Positions 42,868 to 51,382 of a stretch of DNA of 64,000 bases are shown piece by piece. This stretch comes from Burkholderia sp. Bp8992 (lineage in GTDB: Bacteria; Pseudomonadota; Gammaproteobacteria; Burkholderiales; Burkholderiaceae). The stretch lies in contig NZ_QTQI01000009.1 of the NCBI RefSeq assembly GCF_003853705.1, positions 1 through 64,000 on the forward strand, written 5' to 3'. The position numbers were made by a program, and so were the translations under genes. The stretch's first letter is position 1; every line of letters starts with the position of its first letter. Below the pieces are notes generated by a model, which saw only the letters and a list, made by a program, of their open reading frames with translations, had not been told where the DNA came from and made no database searches.

Positions 42868-44244
42868 ATGCAGAGAGAAACCGTATTCGACCTGATCGGC
42901 GTCGGCTTCGGGCCGTCGAATCTGGCGCTGGCCGTGCGCCTCGCGGAGCGCAGCGGCGCGCGCACGTTCGCCCATTGCTTCGTCGAGCGCCAGCCGGAAT
43001 TCGGCTGGCATCGCGGGATGCTGCTCGACGACTGCCGGATGCAGATCTCGTTTCTGAAGGATCTCGTCACGATGCGCGATCCGAAAAGCCGCTACACGTT
43101 CATCAACTACCTGTTCGAACGCGGCCGCCTGAACGAATTCGTCAACCTGAAGAACTTCTACCCGACCCGCGTCGAATTCCATGACTACCTGAGCTGGGTG
43201 GCCGACGCGTTCGACGACCGCGTTCACTACGGCGAGACCGTGCTGGCGATCGAGCCGGTACGCGGCGACGGCGCGACGATCGACGCGCTGCGCGTGCTGT
43301 CGCGCGACGCGGCCGGCCACGAGCGCCAGCGTGTCACGCGCGCACTGTCGGTCGGCGTCGGCGGCACGCCCGCGATTCCCGACGCGTTCGCCGCGCTCGG
43401 CCGCGACCGCGTGATCCATTCATCGTCGTACCTGACCGACATCGACCGGCTCGTCGCGTCGCCCGACGGCGAGCGCCGCCGCGTCGCGGTGATCGGCGCG
43501 GGGCAGAGCGCGGCCGAGGTGTTCATCGATCTCGCGCGCCGCTTCCCGCACGTCGACGCGAGCCTCGTGATGCGCGCAGGCGCATTGAAGCCGGCCGACG
43601 ACAGCCCGTTCGTCAACGAAATCTTCAGTCCCGAGTTCACCGATGTCGTCTATGCGCAACCGCACGACGCGCGCCGCGCGCTGCTCGAGCGCTATCGCGA
43701 CACGAACTACGCGGTGGTCGACCGGCCGCTGATCGAGCAGATCTACGAAATGCTGTATCTGCAGCGCATCGACGGCACGCCGCGCCACGCGCTGCTCGCG
43801 AACAGCGCGATCGAGGCCGCGGTGCGCACCGCCGACGGCCGCGTCGAGCTGACGCTGCGCGACCGGATGAGCGGCGCCACGCGCGTCGAGCGCTTCGATG
43901 CGCTCGTGCTCGCGACCGGCTACCGCCGCGACACGCATTCGGCGCTGCTCGAAGGGCTCGCGCCGCACCTGGGCGATGCGCTCACGCGCGGCGACGTCAC
44001 GCGCGACTACCTGCTCGCGACGCCCGAGCACTTCACGCCGCGCATCTACCTGCAAGGCTGCTGCGAAGACAGCCACGGCTTGTCTGACACGCTGCTGTCG
44101 GTACTGGCGCGCCGCGCGGACGAAATCTGCGCGTCGCTCGAAGACGGGATCGCGTCCGCCCATGACGAAGGCGCGACCCGGGCACTGCATGAAAAACGAC
44201 GGGAAAACGGGGTGAGCGCGGGCCGGATGGCTTTCGCTCTTTGA
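42868..44244 (+). CDS. pvdA: L-ornithine N5-monooxygenase PvdA
   Basis: This flavoenzyme hydroxylates the delta-nitrogen of ornithine, the first step for both hydroxamate ligands of ornibactin. The product has 458 residues. The FAD-binding motif is GVGFGPSNLALA near residue 12, the family fingerprint is MQISFLKDLVTMRDPKS, the NADPH site is GAGQSAAEVF near residue 211, and the C-terminal ATGYRRDTH motif is present. All match PvdA/SidA N-hydroxylases. It starts 32 bases after orbK, preceded by AAGGGAAC, and supplies substrate to PvdF and the acyltransferases. Confidence 0.95.
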   Translation: MQRETVFDLIGVGFGPSNLALAVRLAERSGARTFAHCFVERQPEFGWHRGMLLDDCRMQISFLKDLVTMRDPKSRYTFINYLFERGRLNEFVNLKNFYPTRVEFHDYLSWVADAFDDRVHYGETVLAIEPVRGDGATIDALRVLSRDAAGHERQRVTRALSVGVGGTPAIPDAFAALGRDRVIHSSSYLTDIDRLVASPDGERRRVAVIGAGQSAAEVFIDLARRFPHVDASLVMRAGALKPADDSPFVNEIFSPEFTDVVYAQPHDARRALLERYRDTNYAVVDRPLIEQIYEMLYLQRIDGTPRHALLANSAIEAAVRTADGRVELTLRDRMSGATRVERFDALVLATGYRRDTHSALLEGLAPHLGDALTRGDVTRDYLLATPEHFTPRIYLQGCCEDSHGLSDTLLSVLARRADEICASLEDGIASAHDEGATRALHEKRRENGVSAGRMAFAL

Positions 44245-44266
44245 CAAAGGCGCGGTCGGAGACCGC

Positions 44267-46504
44267 ATGAAAAAAGTGGAGCAGAGAAAGATGGAGTGGG
44301 CAACAGGCACGCGTTTGCGTGCGATCGCAGCCGCGGCAAGCGTGGCGTTCGGGATGGCGGCGGCAGGGCACGCATACGCCCAGACGGCGCCGGCCGGCAG
44401 TGCGCAAAACGGCGCGACGACGAGTACGTCGACCGGCGCGCAAAACGGCACGCTGCCGGCGATCACCGTCAACGCGGCCTCGGCAGGCGACGGCACGGTC
44501 GGGCTCGTCGCGAAGCGCAGCAGGAGCGGCACCAAGACCGACACGCCGCTCAACGAGATCCCGCAGACGATCAACGTCGTCACCGCGCAGCAGATCGAGA
44601 TGACCGGCGCCACCGACGTGAACGCGGCGCTGCGCTACGTTCCGGGCTTCTCGTCGTACGGTTCGGACAACCGCTCGGACTGGTACGCGGCGCTGCGCGG
44701 CTTCACGCCGACCGCCTACGTGAACGGGCTGCAGGTGCCGAACACGATCAACCTCGCGAGCTGGCGCGTCGATCCGTACATGATCGACAGCATCAGCGTG
44801 CTGCGCGGGCCGACCTCGGTGCTGTACGGCGCGGGCGACCCGGGCGCGATCATCGACGTACAGACCAAGCTCGCCGACGGCGAGCGCGTGCGCGAAGCCG
44901 GGGTGCAGATCGGCAACTACGCGCGCAAGCAGTTCATGATCGACGTCGGCGACAAGCTCGACCCGGACGGCAAGTACGCGTACCGGTTCGTCGGCGTCGC
45001 GCGCGACGGCAATGCGCTGACCGGCCCGAACAACGACCAGCGCGTCGCGCTCGCGCCGTCGTTCCGCTGGCGCCCGGACGCGGATACGTCGCTGACGCTC
45101 TCCGCGACGTACCTGCAGGACTGGGGCGACATTTCGTCGAACTTCGTGCCCGCGCAGGGCACGGTGCTGCCGAACCCGAACGGCCAGATCAACAAGGACG
45201 TCTACGAAGGCGACGGCGCCTTCAACTACTACCGCAAGAAGCAGTGGTCGGTCGGCTACCAGTTCGAGCGCAACCTGACGCCGGCCTGGACGTTCCGCCA
45301 GAACACGCGCCTGATGCACCTGTCGCTCGACAACGGCTCGGTGTTCGGCAACGGCTTCGTCGACGGCAGCACGACCGACGTGTCGCGCTGGGCCGGCGTG
45401 TTCCAGATGAACTACAGCCGCTTCGACATCGACAACAACCTCGAGGGCCGCTTCGCGACGGGCCCGCTGCAGCACACGCTGCTGCTCGGCTTCCAGTACA
45501 ACCGCCAGACCGCGACCGACAGCGAGTGGCTCGCCGCCGCGCCGCCGCTGAACATCTACAACCCGGTGTACCAGCCCGTCACGACGGCGGTGTTCACGCC
45601 CGACGCGACGTTCCGCACCAACACGTACACGACGATGAACACGTTCGGCCTGTACGCGCAGGACCAGATCAAGTGGAACCGCTGGACGCTGACGCTCGGC
45701 GGCCGCGAGGACTGGGTCAACATGCGCCAGGACGATCGTGCGGCGGGCACGTCGACGAAGGCGGACGTCACGGCGTTCACCGGCCGCGTCGGCCTCACGT
45801 ACCAGGGCGACTACGGGCTGTCGCCGTACATCAGCTACGCGACGTCGTTCAACCCGCTGATCGGCGTGAACCTGCTCGGCGGCGGGCTGCCGCAGCCGAC
45901 GCGCGGCAAGCAGATCGAGGCCGGCCTGCGCTGGCAGCCGCCCGGCAAGAACCTGATGCTGAACGCGGCGATCTACCAGATCAACCAGACCAACGTGCTC
46001 ACGCCGGCGCTGCCGAGCCAGGACAACACCGGCACGAAGTCGGTGCAGACGGGCGAGGTGCGTTCGCGCGGGATCGAGCTGAGCGCGACCGGCAAGGTCA
46101 CGCGGAACCTGTCGGTGATCGCGTCGTACGTCTATCAGGACGTGAAGAACGTGCAGGCCAACGACGTCTCGCTGAACAACTGGCCGGTCGACATTCCGCG
46201 TCCGCGCCAGATGGCGTCGCTGTGGACCGACTGGACCTGGCACACGGGGCCGCTCGCGGGCTTCGGCCTCGGCGGCGGCATTCGCTACCAGAGCGCGTCG
46301 GCCGGTGCGGCCGACAACTCGCTGACGGTATCGAGCGTCACGCTGTTCGACGCGGGCCTGCATTACGACATGCGTAACTGGCGCTTCGCAGTGAACGGGA
46401 CGAACCTGTTCAACCGCCATTACATCAGCGGTTGCCAGTCGATGAACGTCTGCGTGTTCGGGACCGACCGCACGGTCATCGCGACCGCGAAATACAACTG
46501 GTGA
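44267..46504 (+). CDS. orbA: Ferric-ornibactin TonB-dependent receptor OrbA
   Basis: This is the outer-membrane receptor for ferric ornibactin. The product has 745 residues. The chosen ATG is preceded by GGAG at 5 bases; a second ATG 24 bases on is an alternative. A long signal sequence ends near AYA-QTAP. A linker rich in T/S/A leads to a TonB-box-like LPAITVNA, then the plug domain with ETPLNEIPQTINVVT-type and SVLRGPTSVLYGAGDPGAIID motifs, and a 22-strand barrel ending in a terminal aromatic (KYNW, W instead of the more common F). No N-terminal signalling domain is visible, which fits a Fur/OrbS-controlled rather than surface-signalling system. It is expressed from the orbI operon. Confidence 0.93.
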   Translation: MKKVEQRKMEWATGTRLRAIAAAASVAFGMAAAGHAYAQTAPAGSAQNGATTSTSTGAQNGTLPAITVNAASAGDGTVGLVAKRSRSGTKTDTPLNEIPQTINVVTAQQIEMTGATDVNAALRYVPGFSSYGSDNRSDWYAALRGFTPTAYVNGLQVPNTINLASWRVDPYMIDSISVLRGPTSVLYGAGDPGAIIDVQTKLADGERVREAGVQIGNYARKQFMIDVGDKLDPDGKYAYRFVGVARDGNALTGPNNDQRVALAPSFRWRPDADTSLTLSATYLQDWGDISSNFVPAQGTVLPNPNGQINKDVYEGDGAFNYYRKKQWSVGYQFERNLTPAWTFRQNTRLMHLSLDNGSVFGNGFVDGSTTDVSRWAGVFQMNYSRFDIDNNLEGRFATGPLQHTLLLGFQYNRQTATDSEWLAAAPPLNIYNPVYQPVTTAVFTPDATFRTNTYTTMNTFGLYAQDQIKWNRWTLTLGGREDWVNMRQDDRAAGTSTKADVTAFTGRVGLTYQGDYGLSPYISYATSFNPLIGVNLLGGGLPQPTRGKQIEAGLRWQPPGKNLMLNAAIYQINQTNVLTPALPSQDNTGTKSVQTGEVRSRGIELSATGKVTRNLSVIASYVYQDVKNVQANDVSLNNWPVDIPRPRQMASLWTDWTWHTGPLAGFGLGGGIRYQSASAGAADNSLTVSSVTLFDAGLHYDMRNWRFAVNGTNLFNRHYISGCQSMNVCVFGTDRTVIATAKYNW

Positions 46505-46590
46505 CGTTGCGTGCCGCGGCCAGCCGGCCGGCCTTCGTGGCCGGCGCGGGCCGGCCGCGGCGCCTTCGTCCGCTTTTCCACGACGCCTCC

Positions 46591-47430
46591 ATGCCGAAGA
46601 AAAATCTCGTCTACATCCAGTCGCTGCGCAACGGCGCGGCCGATCGTGCCGGCCAGCCGGTCGCCTATCGCGGCGGCACGCGCTACATGAAGGCGCCGCT
46701 CGAATTCCTCGTCGAGCGCCTGAACGATTCGTCGCTGGGCGAACGCTATACGTTGCAGGGCGTGATCGTCGACGACGACGAAGGGTCGCCCGCCGACCGC
46801 GCGAAAGTCGCCGACTACGGCTTCGCACGCACGCCGGGCCGGCCGTGGATCCTGCCGGAAGGCCTGACGGTGCAGGGCCGGCCGGTCGACGAACTGTTCT
46901 GCACGATTGCGTCGACGTACCGGCGGCTGCCGCGCGACGCGCGCGAGCGCGTGGCCGGCAAGCAGGCGTTCGAGCGACGCCTGCTCGAGCGTTTGCTCGA
47001 ACTCGACGCCGACATCGTCGTGCTCGACGGGCTGCTCGTGATCCTCGACGAGCTCGTGCGGCCCGGCGCGCGCTTTCACCGGCGCATCGCCAACATCCAC
47101 CCGGGCATCACGGCCGACGATTCGCCGTACCAGCGGCGCGGCGCGTGGGCGACGCTCGACGCGCTGCACGGCGCGCGCGGCGAACGGGTCGACTGGGCGA
47201 GCGGCACGACGTCGTCCGTCGCGCCCGTGACGATGACGGGCGCATCGTTTCACTACGTCGACAACGGCATCGATTCCGGCGAGGTGATCAGCGACGTGCT
47301 CGACACGCCGATCGCGCCGGACGACACGATTCTCGAACTGCGCTGGAACAACTTCCAGCGCAGCCTGTTTCCGGCGCTCGAGCGGGGGCTGCACGTCCTC
47401 GCCGACCGCCACGACGCGGGAGTACTTTGA
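46591..47430 (+). CDS. pvdF: N5-hydroxyornithine formyltransferase PvdF
   Basis: This enzyme formylates N5-hydroxyornithine using a formyl-tetrahydrofolate donor, giving the N5-formyl-hydroxy-Orn4 of ornibactin. The 279-residue product starts at MPKKNLVYIQSL, as in the PvdF family, though no good ribosome site precedes it. The formyltransferase catalytic segment is NIHPGITADDSPYQRRG, followed by the late FHYVDNGIDSGEVI segment. Upstream in-frame codons back to a GTG at 46501 exist, but the added residues are low-complexity. Its TGA overlaps the orbL ATG. Confidence 0.9.
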   Translation: MPKKNLVYIQSLRNGAADRAGQPVAYRGGTRYMKAPLEFLVERLNDSSLGERYTLQGVIVDDDEGSPADRAKVADYGFARTPGRPWILPEGLTVQGRPVDELFCTIASTYRRLPRDARERVAGKQAFERRLLERLLELDADIVVLDGLLVILDELVRPGARFHRRIANIHPGITADDSPYQRRGAWATLDALHGARGERVDWASGTTSSVAPVTMTGASFHYVDNGIDSGEVISDVLDTPIAPDDTILELRWNNFQRSLFPALERGLHVLADRHDAGVL

Positions 47431-48446
47431 TGGAAGACACGCTGACGAAACCGGCCGGCGCCGCCGACGCCGTCGAAGGTGAGGTGGCTGCCGCGCTCGA
47501 CGGCGCCGCGCAGAGGCAGGGCGTGTCGATCGTCGAGCACACGCTCGATGCATGGCGGCCCGACGATGCGCCGGACGCGCTGCTCGCGGCATTCGTCGCG
47601 CTGTTCAACACCGACACGCGGCACGACATCGCGATGATCTCGGTGCCGCTCGCCGGCGCGGACGCGGCAGCCGTCGAGTCGTACGTCGCGCGTGCAGTGC
47701 GCGAGGGCGTGATCGACGGCGCGCAGGTCGCGGGCGACACGCTGCGGCTCACCGTATCGCGGACGACGTTCTGGCAGAACCCGCGGCCGTGGCTGAAGGC
47801 GCCTGCATCGGGCGGGATGCCGCTGCGCTACGCGATCACGGACGGCCACCGGCATCCGGTGCGGCCGCCGTCGCCGGCCGGCGAGATCTATGCGCGATAC
47901 ATGCCGCAGGTCGGGATGACGTTCAGCCTGCGCACCGTCGACATCGACGCGCACGCGGACCTGTTCAGCGGCTGGATGAACCTCGATCGCGTCGCGCATT
48001 TCTGGGATCAGCGCGGCACGCGCGACGAGCATGCGGCGTATCTCGCCGAGCGGCTTGCCGATCCGCACATGCACCCGATGATCGGCTATTTCGACGACAC
48101 GCCGTTCGGCTATTTCGAGTTCTACTGGGCGAAGGAGGACCGTCTCGCGCCGTTCTACGACGCGCACGACTACGATCGCGGGCTGCACCTGCTGATCGGC
48201 GACTCGCGCTTCCAGAGCGCCGGCAAGCTGCATGCGTGGTGGAGCGGGGTGCTGCACTACATGTTCGTCGACGAACCGCGCACGCAGCGGCTCGTCGGCG
48301 AGCCGCGCGTCGATCACGTGCGGCACATCGCGTACATGCACCGGCTCGGGTTCTACACGCTGAAGGAGTTCGACTTCCCGCACAAGCGGGCAGCGCTCAC
48401 CGTGATCGAGCGCGATACGTTCTTTGACACTTTCCGGTTACCGTGA
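47430..48446 (+). CDS. orbL: GNAT-type siderophore N-acyltransferase OrbL
   Basis: This is a second IucB/RhbD-type acyltransferase and a paralogue of OrbK. The product has 338 residues. The conserved blocks are IGYFDDTPFGYFEFYWAKED, HDYDRGLHLLIGDSRFQS and VLHYMFVDEPRTQRLVGEPRVDH, stronger matches to the family than OrbK's. The likely role is transfer of a 3-hydroxyacyl group (C4, C6 or C8) to N5-hydroxy-Orn1 of ornibactin. It is the final gene of the operon and its ATG overlaps the pvdF stop by one base. A long perfect hairpin follows. Confidence 0.88.
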   Translation: MEDTLTKPAGAADAVEGEVAAALDGAAQRQGVSIVEHTLDAWRPDDAPDALLAAFVALFNTDTRHDIAMISVPLAGADAAAVESYVARAVREGVIDGAQVAGDTLRLTVSRTTFWQNPRPWLKAPASGGMPLRYAITDGHRHPVRPPSPAGEIYARYMPQVGMTFSLRTVDIDAHADLFSGWMNLDRVAHFWDQRGTRDEHAAYLAERLADPHMHPMIGYFDDTPFGYFEFYWAKEDRLAPFYDAHDYDRGLHLLIGDSRFQSAGKLHAWWSGVLHYMFVDEPRTQRLVGEPRVDHVRHIAYMHRLGFYTLKEFDFPHKRAALTVIERDTFFDTFRLP

Positions 48447-48452
48447 CGGGGC

Positions 48453-48487
48453 GCCGCGCGCAGCGTCGATGCGGCGTTGCGCGCGGC
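48453..48487 (+). terminator. Hairpin at the end of the ornibactin operon
   Basis: A 10-bp perfect stem (GCCGCGCGCA / TGCGCGCGGC) with a 15-base loop starts 7 bases after the orbL stop. No T-run follows, so its role as an intrinsic terminator is uncertain. Confidence 0.5.
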
Positions 48488-48640
48488 CTTGCGATGCGTG
48501 TGCATTAGCCGTCCGGGATATGGATCGCGCGGCCTGCGTCGTGAAGAATGGGTCGCTCCTCTCATCGACGACAGGCCGGCGACATGAATCAGACATCCTC
48601 GACAACGTGGGACGCAACGGCGAATTCGCCTCCCGCCAAA

Positions 48641-48668
48641 TTGACATATGCCAGCATATGTCTAGAAT
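48641..48668 (+). promoter_or_regulatory. vapBC promoter embedded in an operator palindrome
   Basis: A consensus -35 TTGACA (48641-48646), a 16-base spacer and TAGAAT (48663-48668) make one of the best sigma-70 promoters in the window. A perfect palindrome GACATATG-N4-CATATGTC (48643-48662) fills the spacer. It would be bound by the VapB antitoxin or VapBC complex, giving the usual autorepression. Confidence 0.75.
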
Positions 48669-48697
48669 GGGCGCATCGTACTCCCATGGAGTGGCTC

Positions 48698-48961
48698 ATG
48701 CGCACCGTTTCCATTTTCAAGAATGCCCGTAACCAGGCCATCCGCATCCCGAAGGACATGGAGTTCGAAGGGGTGACCGAACTCGAGATCCGCCGCGAGG
48801 GCGACACCTTGCTGCTGCGGCCGGTACGGCCGACGTGGCTGTCGTTCGCGAACGAACCGCTGGCCGATGCCGATTTCCTTGCCGAGCGCCCGGCCGTCAT
48901 CGAGCCCGGTCGCTTCGACCTGTCCGGCGATACCGACGCGCCGACGGAGTCCAACCGGTGA
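48698..48961 (+). CDS. vapB: VapB-type antitoxin (AbrB/SpoVT fold)
   Basis: The 87-residue antitoxin partners the PIN-domain toxin encoded next. Residues 1-45 form an AbrB-like swapped-hairpin DNA-binding domain (MRTVSIFKN, NQAIRIPKDMEFEGV, ELEIRREGDTLLLRP). The C-terminal half (WLSFANEPLADADFL) is the toxin-neutralising tail. The start follows GGAGTGGC; longer frames upstream would run through the promoter. Its stop overlaps the vapC GTG by three bases, as is typical of co-translated pairs. Confidence 0.88.
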   Translation: MRTVSIFKNARNQAIRIPKDMEFEGVTELEIRREGDTLLLRPVRPTWLSFANEPLADADFLAERPAVIEPGRFDLSGDTDAPTESNR

Positions 48962-49374
48962 CCACGCTCTACATGCTCGATACGAACATCTGTTCGTTCA
49001 TCATGCGCGAACGGCCGCCCGTGGTGCTGTCGCGGCTGCAGTCGTGCGTGAATGCGCAGCACCGGATCGTCGTGTCGGCCATCACCTATGCCGAGATGCG
49101 GTTCGGCGCGGTTGGCAGGAAGGCGTCGCCGAAGCATGCGGAACTCGTGACGGCCTTCGTTTCGCGGCTGGACGGCGTGCTGTCGTGGGATACGGCGGCA
49201 GTCGATGCCACGGCCGCGATCCGCGCGGATCTCGCCGCGCGCGGCACGCCGATCGGCGCAAACGATGCGTCGATTGCCGGGCATGCGATCGCGGCGGGCG
49301 CGGTGCTCGTCACGAGCAACGGCCGCGAATTCGGCCGTGTCGCGGGGTTGTCGCTCGAGGACTGGGCGGCATGA
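48958..49374 (+). CDS. vapC: VapC-type PIN-domain toxin
   Basis: This is a predicted Mg-dependent ribonuclease toxin. The product has 138 residues from a GTG overlapping the vapB stop; the ATG at MLDTN is an alternative start that would drop five residues. The PIN acidic residues are Asp8 (MLDTN), Glu46 (ITYAEM) and Asp103 (NDASIAGHA), with Asp78 possibly also contributing. The T-S-N triplet near residue 119-121 is also present. It resembles the FitB/VapC subgroup, many of which cleave initiator tRNA, but the target here is unknown. Confidence 0.88.
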   Translation: MTTLYMLDTNICSFIMRERPPVVLSRLQSCVNAQHRIVVSAITYAEMRFGAVGRKASPKHAELVTAFVSRLDGVLSWDTAAVDATAAIRADLAARGTPIGANDASIAGHAIAAGAVLVTSNGREFGRVAGLSLEDWAA

Positions 49375-49422
49375 ACACGTCCGGCCGAAAGTGCGATGAC
49401 GTCGCTGCTGCTCCGCGACGCA

Positions 49423-50328
49423 TCATGCGTGCGGAGCGGGCGAATCGACGAGAAACGCGCGGCGGAACGCATCGAGATACCGGTCGGCGTCGTCGTTGAA
49501 TTCACCCGGCAGCGACGCGAACGCACGGGCCAGCAGATCCTGGCCGAGCGTCGTGTAAGTCGCTTCGTCGGACAAGAGCGTGCGGACGGCGTCGCGCGTT
49601 TGTGGCGAAGCGATCCGTTTCGCATCTCGTGCGAGCAGCCCGGCCGCGGCAAGGCCCGGCTGGAATGCATGCACTTCCAGAAGGTCCGGCGCGGCATCCC
49701 AGATTCGTTCGCGATTGCCGGCGTCGTGGTAATGACGCAGCAGGAACAGCAGGTCGTATGCGTCGCTGTTCTGGCGCGCGCGCCGGTCCTTCCACGCGAG
49801 CAATTTCAGCAACGCAAGCGCAGGCAGGCTCGCCACCGGCACCACGTTGTCCGCACCGATCGACACGGCCAGTGCGGTATCGACCGCTTCCTGAAAGCCC
49901 AGCACGGTCAGCACGAATTCGCCGCCCGGCGGCCAGGCGATCTCGCCTGGTGTTGTTTCGAGCGGCCCGAACGGCACGAGATCGAGCTCGGTGCGAAAGC
50001 CGTGCGTGCCGCTGTCGAACAGCAGTTTCTGCTGCTGTTTGGGCGCACGCGTGAATTGCCCCGTCGCGACGAGTGCGTCGACGAGTTGCGCGTGAAACGG
50101 CCAGCTCACCGCGCACACGGCAACGTCGACGTCCCGTGTCGCGCGCACGGGCCGGATGCCGTGGACGTGCCACATCAGGATGTCGCGCGCGGTTGCGCCG
50201 GCGACGACGAAGGCTGCGTCGAGGCGCGCGCAGGCCGTGCCGACCGCTTGCAACAGCGCGACCGCTGCCGGTTCGAGCGGCCGGCTCGCGTCGACTTCAA
50301 GCGGGCGGATGGGCGAGGTATCGGTCAT
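49423..50328 (-). CDS. AbiEii-like nucleotidyltransferase (toxin component)
   Basis: The 301-residue nucleotidyltransferase-fold protein is of the type annotated as AbiEii/AbiGii toxin or as a nucleotidyltransferase paired with COG4861-like proteins (recalled, not searched). The catalytic pattern is AGATARDIL near residue 43, the acidic pair Asp66-x-Asp68 (TRDVDVAV) and the third acid Asp116 (ELDLVPFG), followed by a Lys-rich helix (ALLKLLAWKDRR). The MenT/AbiEii family adds nucleotides to tRNA acceptor ends or binds GTP. The gene overlaps the upstream AbiEi-like gene by 32 bases, so the two are co-translated. Whether it protects against phage is not shown here. Confidence 0.72.
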   Translation of the reverse strand: MTDTSPIRPLEVDASRPLEPAAVALLQAVGTACARLDAAFVVAGATARDILMWHVHGIRPVRATRDVDVAVCAVSWPFHAQLVDALVATGQFTRAPKQQQKLLFDSGTHGFRTELDLVPFGPLETTPGEIAWPPGGEFVLTVLGFQEAVDTALAVSIGADNVVPVASLPALALLKLLAWKDRRARQNSDAYDLLFLLRHYHDAGNRERIWDAAPDLLEVHAFQPGLAAAGLLARDAKRIASPQTRDAVRTLLSDEATYTTLGQDLLARAFASLPGEFNDDADRYLDAFRRAFLVDSPAPHA

Positions 50329-51370
50329 GAATCCGTTCGGCGGCGGTGAGATTGCGGCTGTCCCCGGACGACACGAGATCCGCGTAGATCAGCAGTGGCG
50401 GCACGAGCGGCACATCCTGCTCGCGCCAGTCGAGCGCCGGCGAGCGCGGCCAGAATGCTTCGAGGATTTCGACGTCGCCTTGCTCGTCCGGGCGCAGACG
50501 CGCCTGCAACAGCAGCCGGTTCGACACCGCGCCGTGCGTATAGACGGTGATCGCGGCAGGCTTCAGATCGTGCGTCAGCAGATCGGCCGCCGGCTCGCCG
50601 CCGAGCTGCGCATCGAAGGCCGCGAAATCGAAACTGCGCCACCAGTCGGGCGTCAGGCCGGCAAACCGGCGGCTCGGCAGTTTCGCGCGCAAGCGGCTGG
50701 GGTACAGCGAAGCCCACTCCTGCACGAAGCGCGGCCAGTCGGGAATCAGGCGCTCGCCGTTGCGGCGCTGCCCGACCAGGCCGCGCGCGATCAGGTCGTC
50801 CATCGCGAGATTGACGGTGCCGAGCGCGACGCCCGACACCGCGGCAATTCCCCGGTACGGCTGTGCGACGAGGCCCGGCTGCGTCGCGAGGGCGAACATC
50901 ACGGCCAGCCCCTTCGGCGTGGTTGCGCGCGACGCGTGCCGGCGTGGCGCGCGTGCCGGTTTCGGCCGGCCAGCGATCATGATGGTTGCCTCCGGCTGGA
51001 TCAGGCAGGTGTTGCCGGCGACGTCGAGAAACGGGATGCCCTGGTCGATCAGCGCGGCGGCCAGTTCGGCCGAAAGATGCGGCGTGACCAACATCAGCGG
51101 CCGCTCGCCGGGCTTCGTGGCATCGCCGCCGCGACGGCGCAACGCCGCGAGCGCGGCCGTCAGCGATTCGGTCCGCAGGCTCACGGCGACCGGCATGTCG
51201 AATACGTGCCCGGCCACGTCGAAGCGGATCATCGCGTCGGCGCGCGCAGGGTACGCAGCCGGCACCCGCACGGGCCGCGCGCTGAAGCGCCGGGTTGCAC
51301 GGCCGAACGCGGCGCAGGCGTCGTCGAGCACGTGCTGTTCCGACAGAGGGAGAGGAGCGTTCTCTGGCAT
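50297..51370 (-). CDS. AbiEi-like antitoxin / transcriptional regulator
   Basis: This 357-residue protein is translated from the ATG at MPENAPLPL; a longer frame would run through the promoter region. An N-terminal region of about 150 residues contains an AAALIDQGIPFLDVAGN segment. A winged-helix domain of about 50 residues follows at 150-200 (YRGIAAVSGVALGTVNLAMDDLIARGLV). The C-terminal part ends in the DLVSSGDSRNLTAAERIHDRYL segment that I associate with the AbiEi/COG4861 group. It is the first gene of the pair and would neutralise the nucleotidyltransferase. It is expected to bind the nested inverted repeats upstream (51383-51441) and repress its own operon, as AbiEi does in Streptococcus. 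No Shine-Dalgarno stands before the ATG, so the start is somewhat uncertain. Confidence 0.72.
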   Translation of the reverse strand: MPENAPLPLSEQHVLDDACAAFGRATRRFSARPVRVPAAYPARADAMIRFDVAGHVFDMPVAVSLRTESLTAALAALRRRGGDATKPGERPLMLVTPHLSAELAAALIDQGIPFLDVAGNTCLIQPEATIMIAGRPKPARAPRRHASRATTPKGLAVMFALATQPGLVAQPYRGIAAVSGVALGTVNLAMDDLIARGLVGQRRNGERLIPDWPRFVQEWASLYPSRLRAKLPSRRFAGLTPDWWRSFDFAAFDAQLGGEPAADLLTHDLKPAAITVYTHGAVSNRLLLQARLRPDEQGDVEILEAFWPRSPALDWREQDVPLVPPLLIYADLVSSGDSRNLTAAERIHDRYLAHPPA

Positions 51371-51382
51371 CAGGGAGGATCG

